Part shown: piece by piece, positions 7,861 to 13,350 of the stretch
How the letters are laid out: every line of letters starts with the position of its first letter
How positions within the stretch are numbered: position 1 is the first letter of the stretch
NCBI GenBank assembly: GCA_934095825.1
Contig: CAKOKQ010000023.1
Coordinates: 1 to 14,828 of the forward strand
Direction: 5' to 3'
DNA from: an uncultured Bacilli bacterium
GTDB lineage: Bacteria; Bacillota_I; Bacilli_A; RF39; UBA660
DNA length: 14,828 nucleotides
The notes under the pieces: generated by a model
Database searches by the model: none
What the model was told of the DNA's origin: nothing
What the model saw: the letters and a program-made list of their open reading frames with translations, nothing else
Made by a program: the position numbers and the translations under genes

Positions 7861-9411
7861 ATGAATGATATTAATGCTGTAAAAGCATATTTTAAAAATT
7901 ATGTAACAAGTATTTTAAAAAATGAACCTTATACAGAAATTATTAAAGGTCTTGATTTACCTGATTTAAAAGATAAAAATAATAATGAAAAATGGGAATT
8001 AATTAAACAAAGTATTATTAAAAATCCCGAGAACTTACTTTATTATTTATCAGCCAATGCTTCTTTAGATATTATCTTACGAAAAGAAATAATTAAATAT
8101 TTCGTTAGTGAAGAACTAGCAGGCTTTATCTTGATTTTGGTAACATTCAACAATATTGATTTCGCCTTTTTAAATAAATTGCCTGATGTTTTACAAAGAA
8201 ATTTAAATTTGGATGAAGTAATAGCCCTTTCTAAAAAGGTAAAAGAGGATACAAAGTATAAAGATAACGGCTTTGATTTACCACTTGAAGAATGTAAAAG
8301 AAGAGTATTAAAAATGCGTAGTGATTTAGCATTGTGTATTCATTATCAATCATTTTTTATGGAATATCAAAAAAGAAATAATGATGAAGACTACTTTACT
8401 AGTAAATTTAGAGAGAGCGTTAATGCTTTATCATGTAACTTTAAACAAGAATTCTTAAGCCAAACTGTTTTTAGTAGTCTTCCTTTGACAATGGATTTTG
8501 TAACTTACATTGCCGATAACTATTTAGCCATGACCAGATTTGTTAATTCAAGGGATGACAATAAAAATTCCGAGGCACCTTCCAAAAATTCAGGATATTA
8601 TCTAGCCTTATCTGTTATCGTATCCCATTTTACTTTAGAAGATTGGAACCAATTTTATTACCGATGTAGCCAAAACGGGAATTTAAGTGAATTATTAGAT
8701 TATCCAGCTATGATGTATCTTGATTTTAAAAACCAAAAAGAAGTTTATAAATATTTTTATCAAGAATTAATTAATGATTTACCTAAAGATATATCTAGTT
8801 ATACAATAGAAAATATTCGTACTTTCTTTAGAGGGTACTATTTAAATGAATTAATAAAAAATACTATTACCAAAAATGAGTTTGCTGAATTTAAAAGTCA
8901 TGCTTTTTGGGATTTAGTTAAGAAGCGAAACAAACTAGCCGAAAGTATTTATAGCACTATAGAAGACGAATTGAAATTTCTTGCTTATAATGCTATTCAA
9001 GATAAAAGTTTTGATAAGTTTTTAAAATCAACCAATGAAAACCTCACTAAAAAAGTTATTCCTGTTATTCTTAATGAATTAATAAGATTTACTAAAGAAA
9101 CTAAAGATTTATACTTGTTCTATACGGATACTGAAATCTTTTTTAATCGAAATCAATTAAAAGAAATATTTATTAATTTAAAGGATTTATTAATTTTAAA
9201 TGATGCTTATTTAGGAGTATGGTCTTATATAAGAAAACATTATACCCAAGAAGATATAGAAGAAATATTTTATGATTTAATTCATAAAGGCTTATATAAG
9301 GAAGCATTATTATTAGCAAGGGAATCAAAAATCAAAAAAGATGATGTTATTAAAACTTGTGAAAACTTGTTTGAAAATGATAACATGAAATTAGCCAAAA
9401 TTAAAAATTAA
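7861..9411 (+). CDS. Unknown helical 516-residue protein, last gene of the operon
   Basis: Family not recognised. AGAGG (7846-7850) sits ten bases before ATG and 16 bases after the previous stop. The product is soluble and predicted to be mostly helical throughout, with regular short helices such as EEIFYDLIHKGLYKEALLLARES near the C-terminus, which resembles a helical-repeat (TPR/HEAT-like) scaffold. There is a low-complexity break near residues 237-245 (DDNKNSEAPSKNSG) that probably divides two domains. No catalytic motif, signal peptide or membrane segment is visible. It ends the operon, 38 bases before an intrinsic terminator. Like the 376-residue protein it may be a scaffold or adaptor acting with the sigma-like protein, but this rests on position only. 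Confidence 0.78.
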   Translation: MNDINAVKAYFKNYVTSILKNEPYTEIIKGLDLPDLKDKNNNEKWELIKQSIIKNPENLLYYLSANASLDIILRKEIIKYFVSEELAGFILILVTFNNIDFAFLNKLPDVLQRNLNLDEVIALSKKVKEDTKYKDNGFDLPLEECKRRVLKMRSDLALCIHYQSFFMEYQKRNNDEDYFTSKFRESVNALSCNFKQEFLSQTVFSSLPLTMDFVTYIADNYLAMTRFVNSRDDNKNSEAPSKNSGYYLALSVIVSHFTLEDWNQFYYRCSQNGNLSELLDYPAMMYLDFKNQKEVYKYFYQELINDLPKDISSYTIENIRTFFRGYYLNELIKNTITKNEFAEFKSHAFWDLVKKRNKLAESIYSTIEDELKFLAYNAIQDKSFDKFLKSTNENLTKKVIPVILNELIRFTKETKDLYLFYTDTEIFFNRNQLKEIFINLKDLLILNDAYLGVWSYIRKHYTQEDIEEIFYDLIHKGLYKEALLLARESKIKKDDVIKTCENLFENDNMKLAKIKN

Positions 9412-9448
9412 TAATAGTACTCTAAGAAATATAAGTGATAAATTAAAT

Positions 9449-9474
9449 AAAGTAGCCTTTTTGGTTGCTTTTTT
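9449..9474 (+). terminator. Intrinsic terminator of the four-gene operon
   Basis: AAAGTAGCC (9449-9457) pairs with GGTTGCTTT (9463-9471), two G-T pairs included, across a five-T loop and is followed by Ts to 9474. Confidence 0.8.
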
Positions 9475-9481
9475 AAGTTAG

Positions 9482-9534
9482 AAAATAAAAAAATGTAATA
9501 CTTAATTATATTTCTATAATTACTATTACATTTT
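9482..9534 (-). terminator. Intrinsic terminator of the serpin gene
   Basis: An 11-bp perfect inverted repeat (9490-9500 with 9524-9534) encloses a second 8-bp one (TAATTATA/TATAATTA), forming one long hairpin with a small bulge. On the minus strand it is followed by a T-rich tract (plus-strand A-run 9482-9490). It lies 14 bases beyond the serpin stop. Confidence 0.75.
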
Positions 9535-9548
9535 AATATTAAGATTAA

Positions 9549-11207
9549 TTATTCTAAACCTGCAGTAGGATTATATTCAGTTGGTTCATAAACTGTACCT
9601 GCAAACCAAACTTCATTAGTATCTTTATCCCTAATAATAAACATATAAGGTTTATCAAAAGTTAAATCAATATCTTCAACTGGAACTTTAAATTGATAAT
9701 CATAACCACAGCCACCAGCACCAGCGCCACCACCAGCGGTAAAGGCTCCTGCCTTAATACCATCGTTAGAAAAATCAATAGTAGCTTTATGCTTAGCATC
9801 ACTTATATAAGCCTTATCAGTAGTTAAATTAGAAAGATTAGCTTTATTACTATCAAATACATCTTTAATTCCTAAAGTATTTAAATCATTTACTAAATCT
9901 AATTGATAATCAAATTTAAACATTGGAATATATCCATGAATATCAGTAATAACTCCATCTTTAAAGCTATCAAAAGCAAGTGGTTTAATTTTACCAATAA
10001 GTTCACTTAAAGAACTAGCATTAGTATTTTTAATATAATTACTTAAATTACCATCTGTTGGCATAATTCCAATATATTGTAAAGTCGTACCATTATATTT
10101 TTTTAAATCTTTAGCAAATACTTTAACGCTATCATCAACATAAATTTCAAAATCTGTTGAACTACTAATAGTTTGATAATTAGCACTTAATTCTTTAACA
10201 TATTTATCTAAATCTAATTTATCCTCAGTAGCATTTTCCCCACACATAGCATAAGAATCATTACCACCATTTTTTAACCAAGCGTTATAGTCATCACTAA
10301 CAGTTTTACGAATATTGTCTTCGCCTAATTCGTTTATAATATCATATTTATTAACAACGGCTGCAAATTCTACAGCATTAGTTTTTTTACTATAATCTTT
10401 AAATGCAAGTTCACGATATCCTGATTCGGTAAGGGGAGTAACATATTCATAAAATCTTTCGTGTTTATAATCGACAATGTAAGTATTGTATAAATCTTGA
10501 ATTTTGTTAACCCAATCCATATCAATAGCTAGGGCATTAGCTAACACAAAATCATAATTTTTAATATCACTATCATTAAAAGCATTATTAATTAACTTAA
10601 ATGTTTTATTACTTACCCAATTGTTAATTGTATTGGCACTCTTAAAGTCATCATATGCTACTGTAGCATTATATTTATTTAATAAAGTATCAATATAAGA
10701 TGTTTTAATACTATCTTTATAACTATTTCTGACAAATAAGGCATTAGCAAAAGACATATTTCTGTTATTAGTATATTTCTTATTAACATAAGTACCTAAA
10801 ATATCAGTTATTTGGTTTTTAGTTTCTCCCTCAGCACCGCTATTTAGCATTTCTAAAACATATTTAATAGATAAAGGACTATAAATCATATTCTTTTTAT
10901 TATTTTCTAGTTGTAAGAAATATAAATCAAAGTTAGATAGAGTATTATCTTTTAATTGATATTCACTATATTTATTTTCTCTTTTTACTTCAACTTGATT
11001 TTGGTTATTATCATCTGGCTTACTATTATTCTTTTTTATTTTTAGGAATACAATGATTCCTGCTACTATAATAACTAATATAATAGTAATTATTATAAGA
11101 CTTTTCTTTTTGTTAGTCTTCTTTGGGTTATTATCTATGTTGTTATTTTGTAAATCATTGGTGCTATTAATGTTTTCAGTATTAACTGTTTCATTATTGT
11201 TTTCCAT
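9549..11207 (-). CDS. Membrane-anchored serpin (serine protease inhibitor)
   Basis: Residues 1-35 are Asn-rich and end in a KKTNKKK stop-transfer; 36-55 are one membrane helix, so this is a type II protein with the serpin body outside. The serpin fold starts near 92 and shows IYSPLSIKYVLEMLNSGAEGET (helix B region), SFANALFVRN and FVLANALAIDMDW. The C-terminal signature is KPYMFIIRDKDTNEVWFAGTVYEP (about 519-542). The hinge and reactive-centre loop (about 482-504) read DGIKAGAFTAGGGAGAGG followed by CGYDY, so the hinge keeps small residues as in inhibitory serpins and the bait region is Gly/Ala-rich with C500. At 552 residues it exceeds the usual ~380, through the anchor and an insertion near 240-330. 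Serpins trap proteases covalently; gut bacterial ones act on host or microbial elastase-like enzymes. AGAGG (11217-11221) lies nine bases before the ATG. The target is unknown. Confidence 0.92.
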   Translation of the reverse strand: MENNNETVNTENINSTNDLQNNNIDNNPKKTNKKKSLIIITIILVIIVAGIIVFLKIKKNNSKPDDNNQNQVEVKRENKYSEYQLKDNTLSNFDLYFLQLENNKKNMIYSPLSIKYVLEMLNSGAEGETKNQITDILGTYVNKKYTNNRNMSFANALFVRNSYKDSIKTSYIDTLLNKYNATVAYDDFKSANTINNWVSNKTFKLINNAFNDSDIKNYDFVLANALAIDMDWVNKIQDLYNTYIVDYKHERFYEYVTPLTESGYRELAFKDYSKKTNAVEFAAVVNKYDIINELGEDNIRKTVSDDYNAWLKNGGNDSYAMCGENATEDKLDLDKYVKELSANYQTISSSTDFEIYVDDSVKVFAKDLKKYNGTTLQYIGIMPTDGNLSNYIKNTNASSLSELIGKIKPLAFDSFKDGVITDIHGYIPMFKFDYQLDLVNDLNTLGIKDVFDSNKANLSNLTTDKAYISDAKHKATIDFSNDGIKAGAFTAGGGAGAGGCGYDYQFKVPVEDIDLTFDKPYMFIIRDKDTNEVWFAGTVYEPTEYNPTAGLE

Positions 11208-11231
11208 ATAAACATACCTCTTTTCATTTTA

Positions 11232-11260
11232 ATTTTAACACTAGTGTTACTTTATGTAAA
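11232..11260 (-). promoter_or_regulatory. Serpin promoter with 14-bp palindromic operator
   Basis: On the minus strand TTTACA (plus 11255-11260), 17 bp and TAAAAT (plus 11232-11237) form a near-standard sigma-A promoter with a short leader to the ATG at 11207. A perfect 14-bp palindrome, TAACACTAGTGTTA (11236-11249), fills the spacer and touches the -10. This is a typical repressor site placement (TetR or LacI type); the regulator is not in view. Confidence 0.5.
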
Positions 11261-11334
11261 TAACTAAAATTTAATCTTTTTTCTTAATTATTTATATCTA
11301 TTGATAGCTTAAAAATTATATTGATTTAAAAAAA

Positions 11335-11359
11335 TTCATAGAGCATATAACTCTATGAA
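11335..11359 (+). repeat. Left inverted repeat of cassette 1
   Basis: Arms TTCATAGAG (11335-11343) and CTCTATGAA (11351-11359) flank the 7-bp spacer CATATAA. The whole unit is the reverse complement of 11601-11625. Nine-bp arms with a 7-bp asymmetric spacer are the layout of a tyrosine-recombinase core site. Confidence 0.9.
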
Positions 11360-11401
11360 AAATAGCCTTCAAACCCAGTATTAACCTATATTTAATAATA
11401 G

Positions 11402-11514
11402 TTTGACCAGAAATTTTGACTATATAAAAATATTATTTTTTGACCATAAAAAGTAAAGCAAGCCCCGATAATTATAGGATTAAACACAAAATTAACTGAC
11501 TACAAATTTGACCA
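11402..11514 (+). promoter_or_regulatory. Array of five TTGACY boxes, cassette 1
   Basis: The G of each TGAC lies at 11405, 11418, 11442, 11498 and 11510; four boxes read TTTGAC(C/T) and the fourth is degenerate (ACTGAC). All point the same way. The intervals (13, 24, 56, 12) and the distance from the last box to the promoter -35 (25) are identical in cassette 2, so spacing is under selection. They could be arm-type recombinase sites or regulator sites. None has a -10 at the right distance to act as a -35. Confidence 0.65.
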
Positions 11515-11534
11515 CAATAAGCAAAAAAAGACCC

Positions 11535-11563
11535 TTTAAAAAGTCAGAAAACTATGGTATATT
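11535..11563 (+). promoter_or_regulatory. Promoter inside cassette 1, facing the glycine-rich gene
   Basis: TTTAAA (11535-11540), 17 bp, then TATATT (11558-11563) preceded by TGG, an extended -10. It is conserved base for base at these elements in cassette 2. Transcripts would start near 11570, run through the right repeat (which folds as a 9-bp stem) and reach the ATG at 11655. Confidence 0.7.
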
Positions 11564-11600
11564 TAACATATAAATAAAGAATAACATACGAATTTCTGCT

Positions 11601-11625
11601 TTCATAGAGTTATATGCTCTATGAA
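11601..11625 (-). repeat. Right inverted repeat of cassette 1
   Basis: Same arms as the left copy, with spacer TTATATG (11610-11616), the exact reverse complement of the left spacer. It lies within the predicted 5' leader of the downstream gene. Confidence 0.9.
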
Positions 11626-11654
11626 AGCGGAAATCTGAGATTTTTGAGGTAATT

Positions 11655-12791
11655 ATGAAAAGAAAAAGGTTTTATTTGATAATATTATTAATTTTAATTT
11701 GTTTAACTTATATTTGTTTTGAATACAAAAAGAATTATTTAAAACCAGAAAATGTTTTAGGTGTTTATATAAATAATGAATTAAGTGATAAAATGCCTTT
11801 AAAAGGGGAAGCTTTATTTCAAAAGGCTGTTTGCGATGATATTAGTACTAAAGTAACATGGAATAAAGATAAATGGGGTTTATTAATAAGTAATTTAAAT
11901 CAAAAAATAAAGTGTAATTTATATTTTTATTCTGGAGAGACTGTATTTGATTTTGATTATACTGGTGGAGAGCAGACTTTTACTGTACCGTTTTCAGGAA
12001 CATATAAGTTAGAAACATGGGGAGCACAGGGCGGAAATAGTTCTATTGAAAAATATCATGGCGGTTATGGTGGCTATTCTTATGGTACAGTATATCTAAA
12101 AAATGGCAATGATATTTTTATAAATGTTGGGGGACAAGGAAATTCAGCTTGCTTAAAATTAATTTGTTTAGGAGGTTATAACGGTGGCGGTAACAGTGGT
12201 GCATATATGCTAAATGAATATAATTGGGATGCAGGTGGTGGTGGTGCTACCCATATTGCTTTAATAAATGGTACTCTAAAAAATATGCAAAATAATATTA
12301 ATAATATAATTATGGTATCTGGTGGCGGAGGAGGGGCCACTAATAGAACATCTGATGGAATAATTGGTGGTTCTGGCGGTGGCATTATAGGAGGAAAATC
12401 TGTTGATAATGATACCTCTTGCTCATATATTGGCAATGGTGGAAGCCAGATAAATGGCGGAGTTGCCTATGATTGTAGAGGAATATATACAAATGCAATA
12501 AATGGTTCTTTTGGTCAAGGTGGTACTTATCTGAGTGATGCTGAAAACTATAATTCAAGTGGTGGCGGAGGCGGCTATTATGGTGGTAGTTTTGTTGGTG
12601 GTGGAGGTTCCGGTTATATTGGAAATTCTTTACTCACAAATAAAGCTATGTACTGTTATAACTGTGAAGAATCCAATGAAGAAAGTACTAAAACTATATC
12701 AACTACTTGTAGTGAAGAAACTCCAACTAGTTATTGTGCTAAAAAAGGAAATGGTTATGCTAGAATAACCTTAATAAGTATAGATGAATAG
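11655..12791 (+). CDS. Membrane-anchored glycine-rich surface protein 1 (ALK-type domain)
   Basis: Type II membrane protein of 378 residues. Residues 2-5 are basic and 6-22 form the anchor helix. A small N-terminal domain (about 34-91) has the pattern VTWNKDKWGLLISNLNQ with C60 and C87. A glycine-rich domain of the kind known from ALK/LTK receptors and bacterial surface proteins (Pfam Gly_rich, PF12810) runs from about 97 to 325, opening with FDYTGGEQTFTVPFSGTY and ETWGAQGG and filled with GGGGG and GGG(A/S)G turns. The C-terminus carries CYNC and two more Cys before KKGNGYARIT and stops at SIDE. AGG and ATG fit well (GAGGT at 11646-11650). Expression should depend on the orientation of cassette 1. 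The role is probably surface display or adhesion, unproven. The paralogue at 13351 shares the glycine-rich domain and tail but not the N-terminal domain. Confidence 0.88.
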   Translation: MKRKRFYLIILLILICLTYICFEYKKNYLKPENVLGVYINNELSDKMPLKGEALFQKAVCDDISTKVTWNKDKWGLLISNLNQKIKCNLYFYSGETVFDFDYTGGEQTFTVPFSGTYKLETWGAQGGNSSIEKYHGGYGGYSYGTVYLKNGNDIFINVGGQGNSACLKLICLGGYNGGGNSGAYMLNEYNWDAGGGGATHIALINGTLKNMQNNINNIIMVSGGGGGATNRTSDGIIGGSGGGIIGGKSVDNDTSCSYIGNGGSQINGGVAYDCRGIYTNAINGSFGQGGTYLSDAENYNSSGGGGGYYGGSFVGGGGSGYIGNSLLTNKAMYCYNCEESNEESTKTISTTCSEETPTSYCAKKGNGYARITLISIDE

Positions 12792-12844
12792 ACCTTATCA
12801 AGACTAGTGTGTAAATTCTTATGTTTTTTTAGTTTTCAAAGATT

Positions 12845-12882
12845 AAACTAGTGCTTTTTAATGTTAAAGCATTAGTTTTTTT
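12845..12882 (+). terminator. Intrinsic terminator after glycine-rich gene 1
   Basis: A 13-bp stem (12845-12857 with 12866-12878, one G-T pair, core ACTAGTGCTTT/AAAGCATTAGT) is followed by a run of Ts to 12882. It isolates the first glycine-rich gene from cassette 2. Confidence 0.85.
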
Positions 12883-12915
12883 AATTATTAAATAAAAGGT
12901 GATCAAGACTTCTTT

Positions 12916-12924
12916 TGGTATAAA
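12916..12924 (+). promoter_or_regulatory. Possible fixed promoter upstream of cassette 2
   Basis: TGG-TATAAA forms an extended -10 with no usable -35. It lies outside the inverted repeats, so it would not flip. Any transcript would enter cassette 2 from the left. Weak evidence in such AT-rich DNA. Confidence 0.25.
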
Positions 12925-12962
12925 ATCGGCTATTAAGGAAATACTGTATCAATTTTAAAAAT

Positions 12963-12987
12963 TTCATAGAGTATCTAACTCTATGAA
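12963..12987 (+). repeat. Left inverted repeat of cassette 2
   Basis: Arms identical to those of cassette 1 (TTCATAGAG/CTCTATGAA), but the spacer is TATCTAA (12972-12978) where cassette 1 has CATATAA. Confidence 0.9.
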
Positions 12988-13029
12988 AAATAGGCCTCAA
13001 AGCCTATATTTACCTAGGATTAATAAAAG

Positions 13030-13142
13030 TTTGACTAGAAATTTTGACTACAATAAATATTTAATATTTGACTATTAAATACTTAGCAAAGCCTTATAAA
13101 TACTGGCTTTATTAAGTGAATTTTTGACTAGAAATTTGACTA
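13030..13142 (+). promoter_or_regulatory. Array of five TTGACT boxes, cassette 2
   Basis: The G of each TGAC lies at 13033, 13046, 13070, 13126 and 13138. All five read TTTGACTA or TTTTGACTA. Intervals of 13, 24, 56 and 12, and 25 to the -35 at 13163, exactly match cassette 1, although the sequence between boxes has drifted. The boxes therefore look functional. Confidence 0.65.
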
Positions 13143-13162
13143 TAATCAACTTGAAATTTTCC

Positions 13163-13191
13163 TTTAAAAAGCCTAAAAACTATGGTATATT
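13163..13191 (+). promoter_or_regulatory. Promoter inside cassette 2, facing glycine-rich gene 2
   Basis: TTTAAA (13163-13168), 17 bp, TATATT (13186-13191) with TGG before it; the block ACTATGGTATATTTAA is shared with cassette 1. The leader would span the right repeat and about 97 further bases to the ATG at 13351. Confidence 0.7.
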
Positions 13192-13228
13192 TAATATATA
13201 AGTTAAAAATAAGTGTCTAAAGTTAGCT

Positions 13229-13253
13229 TTCATAGAGTTAGATACTCTATGAA
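13229..13253 (-). repeat. Right inverted repeat of cassette 2
   Basis: Same arms, with spacer TTAGATA (13238-13244), the exact reverse complement of the left spacer of this cassette. Confidence 0.9.
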
Positions 13254-13350
13254 ACCGAAAATGCGTTATTTTGAGTTCCAAACGCACAATATTTAGGTAA
13301 TTATTTCTAAAAAATTGTAAATAATAAAAGTAGTAAAGGTTTTGATTATA

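Larger units (their letters stand above)
11335..11625. other. Candidate invertible promoter cassette 1
   Basis: This 291-bp element is bounded by exact 25-bp inverted repeats at 11335-11359 and 11601-11625 (the match extends to 26 bp on the inner side). It holds a rightward promoter and five TTGAC-type boxes. It lies between the divergent serpin and glycine-rich genes and has the same length and internal plan as the cassette at 12963-13253. No open reading frame, transposase or target-site duplication is seen. The most economical reading is a phase-variable DNA switch that is in the ON state for the glycine-rich gene as sequenced. Confidence 0.8.
12963..13253. other. Candidate invertible promoter cassette 2
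   Basis: This is a second 291-bp element with exact 25-bp inverted repeats (12963-12987 and 13229-13253; 27 bp if the flanking T and A are counted). Its interior aligns with cassette 1 over its whole 239-241 bp, with the same five-box array and promoter but many base changes, so this is an old duplication and not a recent copy. It lies between the terminator of glycine-rich gene 1 and the start of glycine-rich gene 2 and is also in the ON orientation. Flipped, its promoter would read antisense into the 3' end of gene 1. Confidence 0.8.

Noticed and set aside
11335..11359. Repeats as simple intrinsic terminators or RNA hairpins
   Set aside because: Each forms a 9-bp stem but none has a following T-run, and RNA folding alone does not explain why spacers are exact reverse complements at the two ends.
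11472..11477. Leftward TATAAT inside cassette 1 as a resident serpin promoter
   Set aside because: It has no extended -10 and a poor -35, and it is not conserved at the matching place in cassette 2.
11402..11514. TTGAC boxes as a CRISPR array or as tandem promoters
   Set aside because: The repeats are only 7-8 bp with unequal spacing and no spacer-repeat pattern, and no box has a -10 hexamer at 16-18 bp.
12176..12436. Proline-rich open frame on the minus strand
   Set aside because: It is the antisense shadow of the glycine codons in glycine-rich gene 1, with no ribosome binding site.
12535..12768. Valine-rich open frame overlapping glycine-rich gene 1
   Set aside because: It is a frame-shifted shadow of a clearly coding, paralogue-conserved region.
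11335..13253. Two cassettes as copies of a miniature transposon (MITE)
   Set aside because: They have equal length and terminal inverted repeats, but no target-site duplications, the repeats differ between copies in the spacer while matching within each copy, and both sit in the same orientation just upstream of related genes with a working promoter inside.
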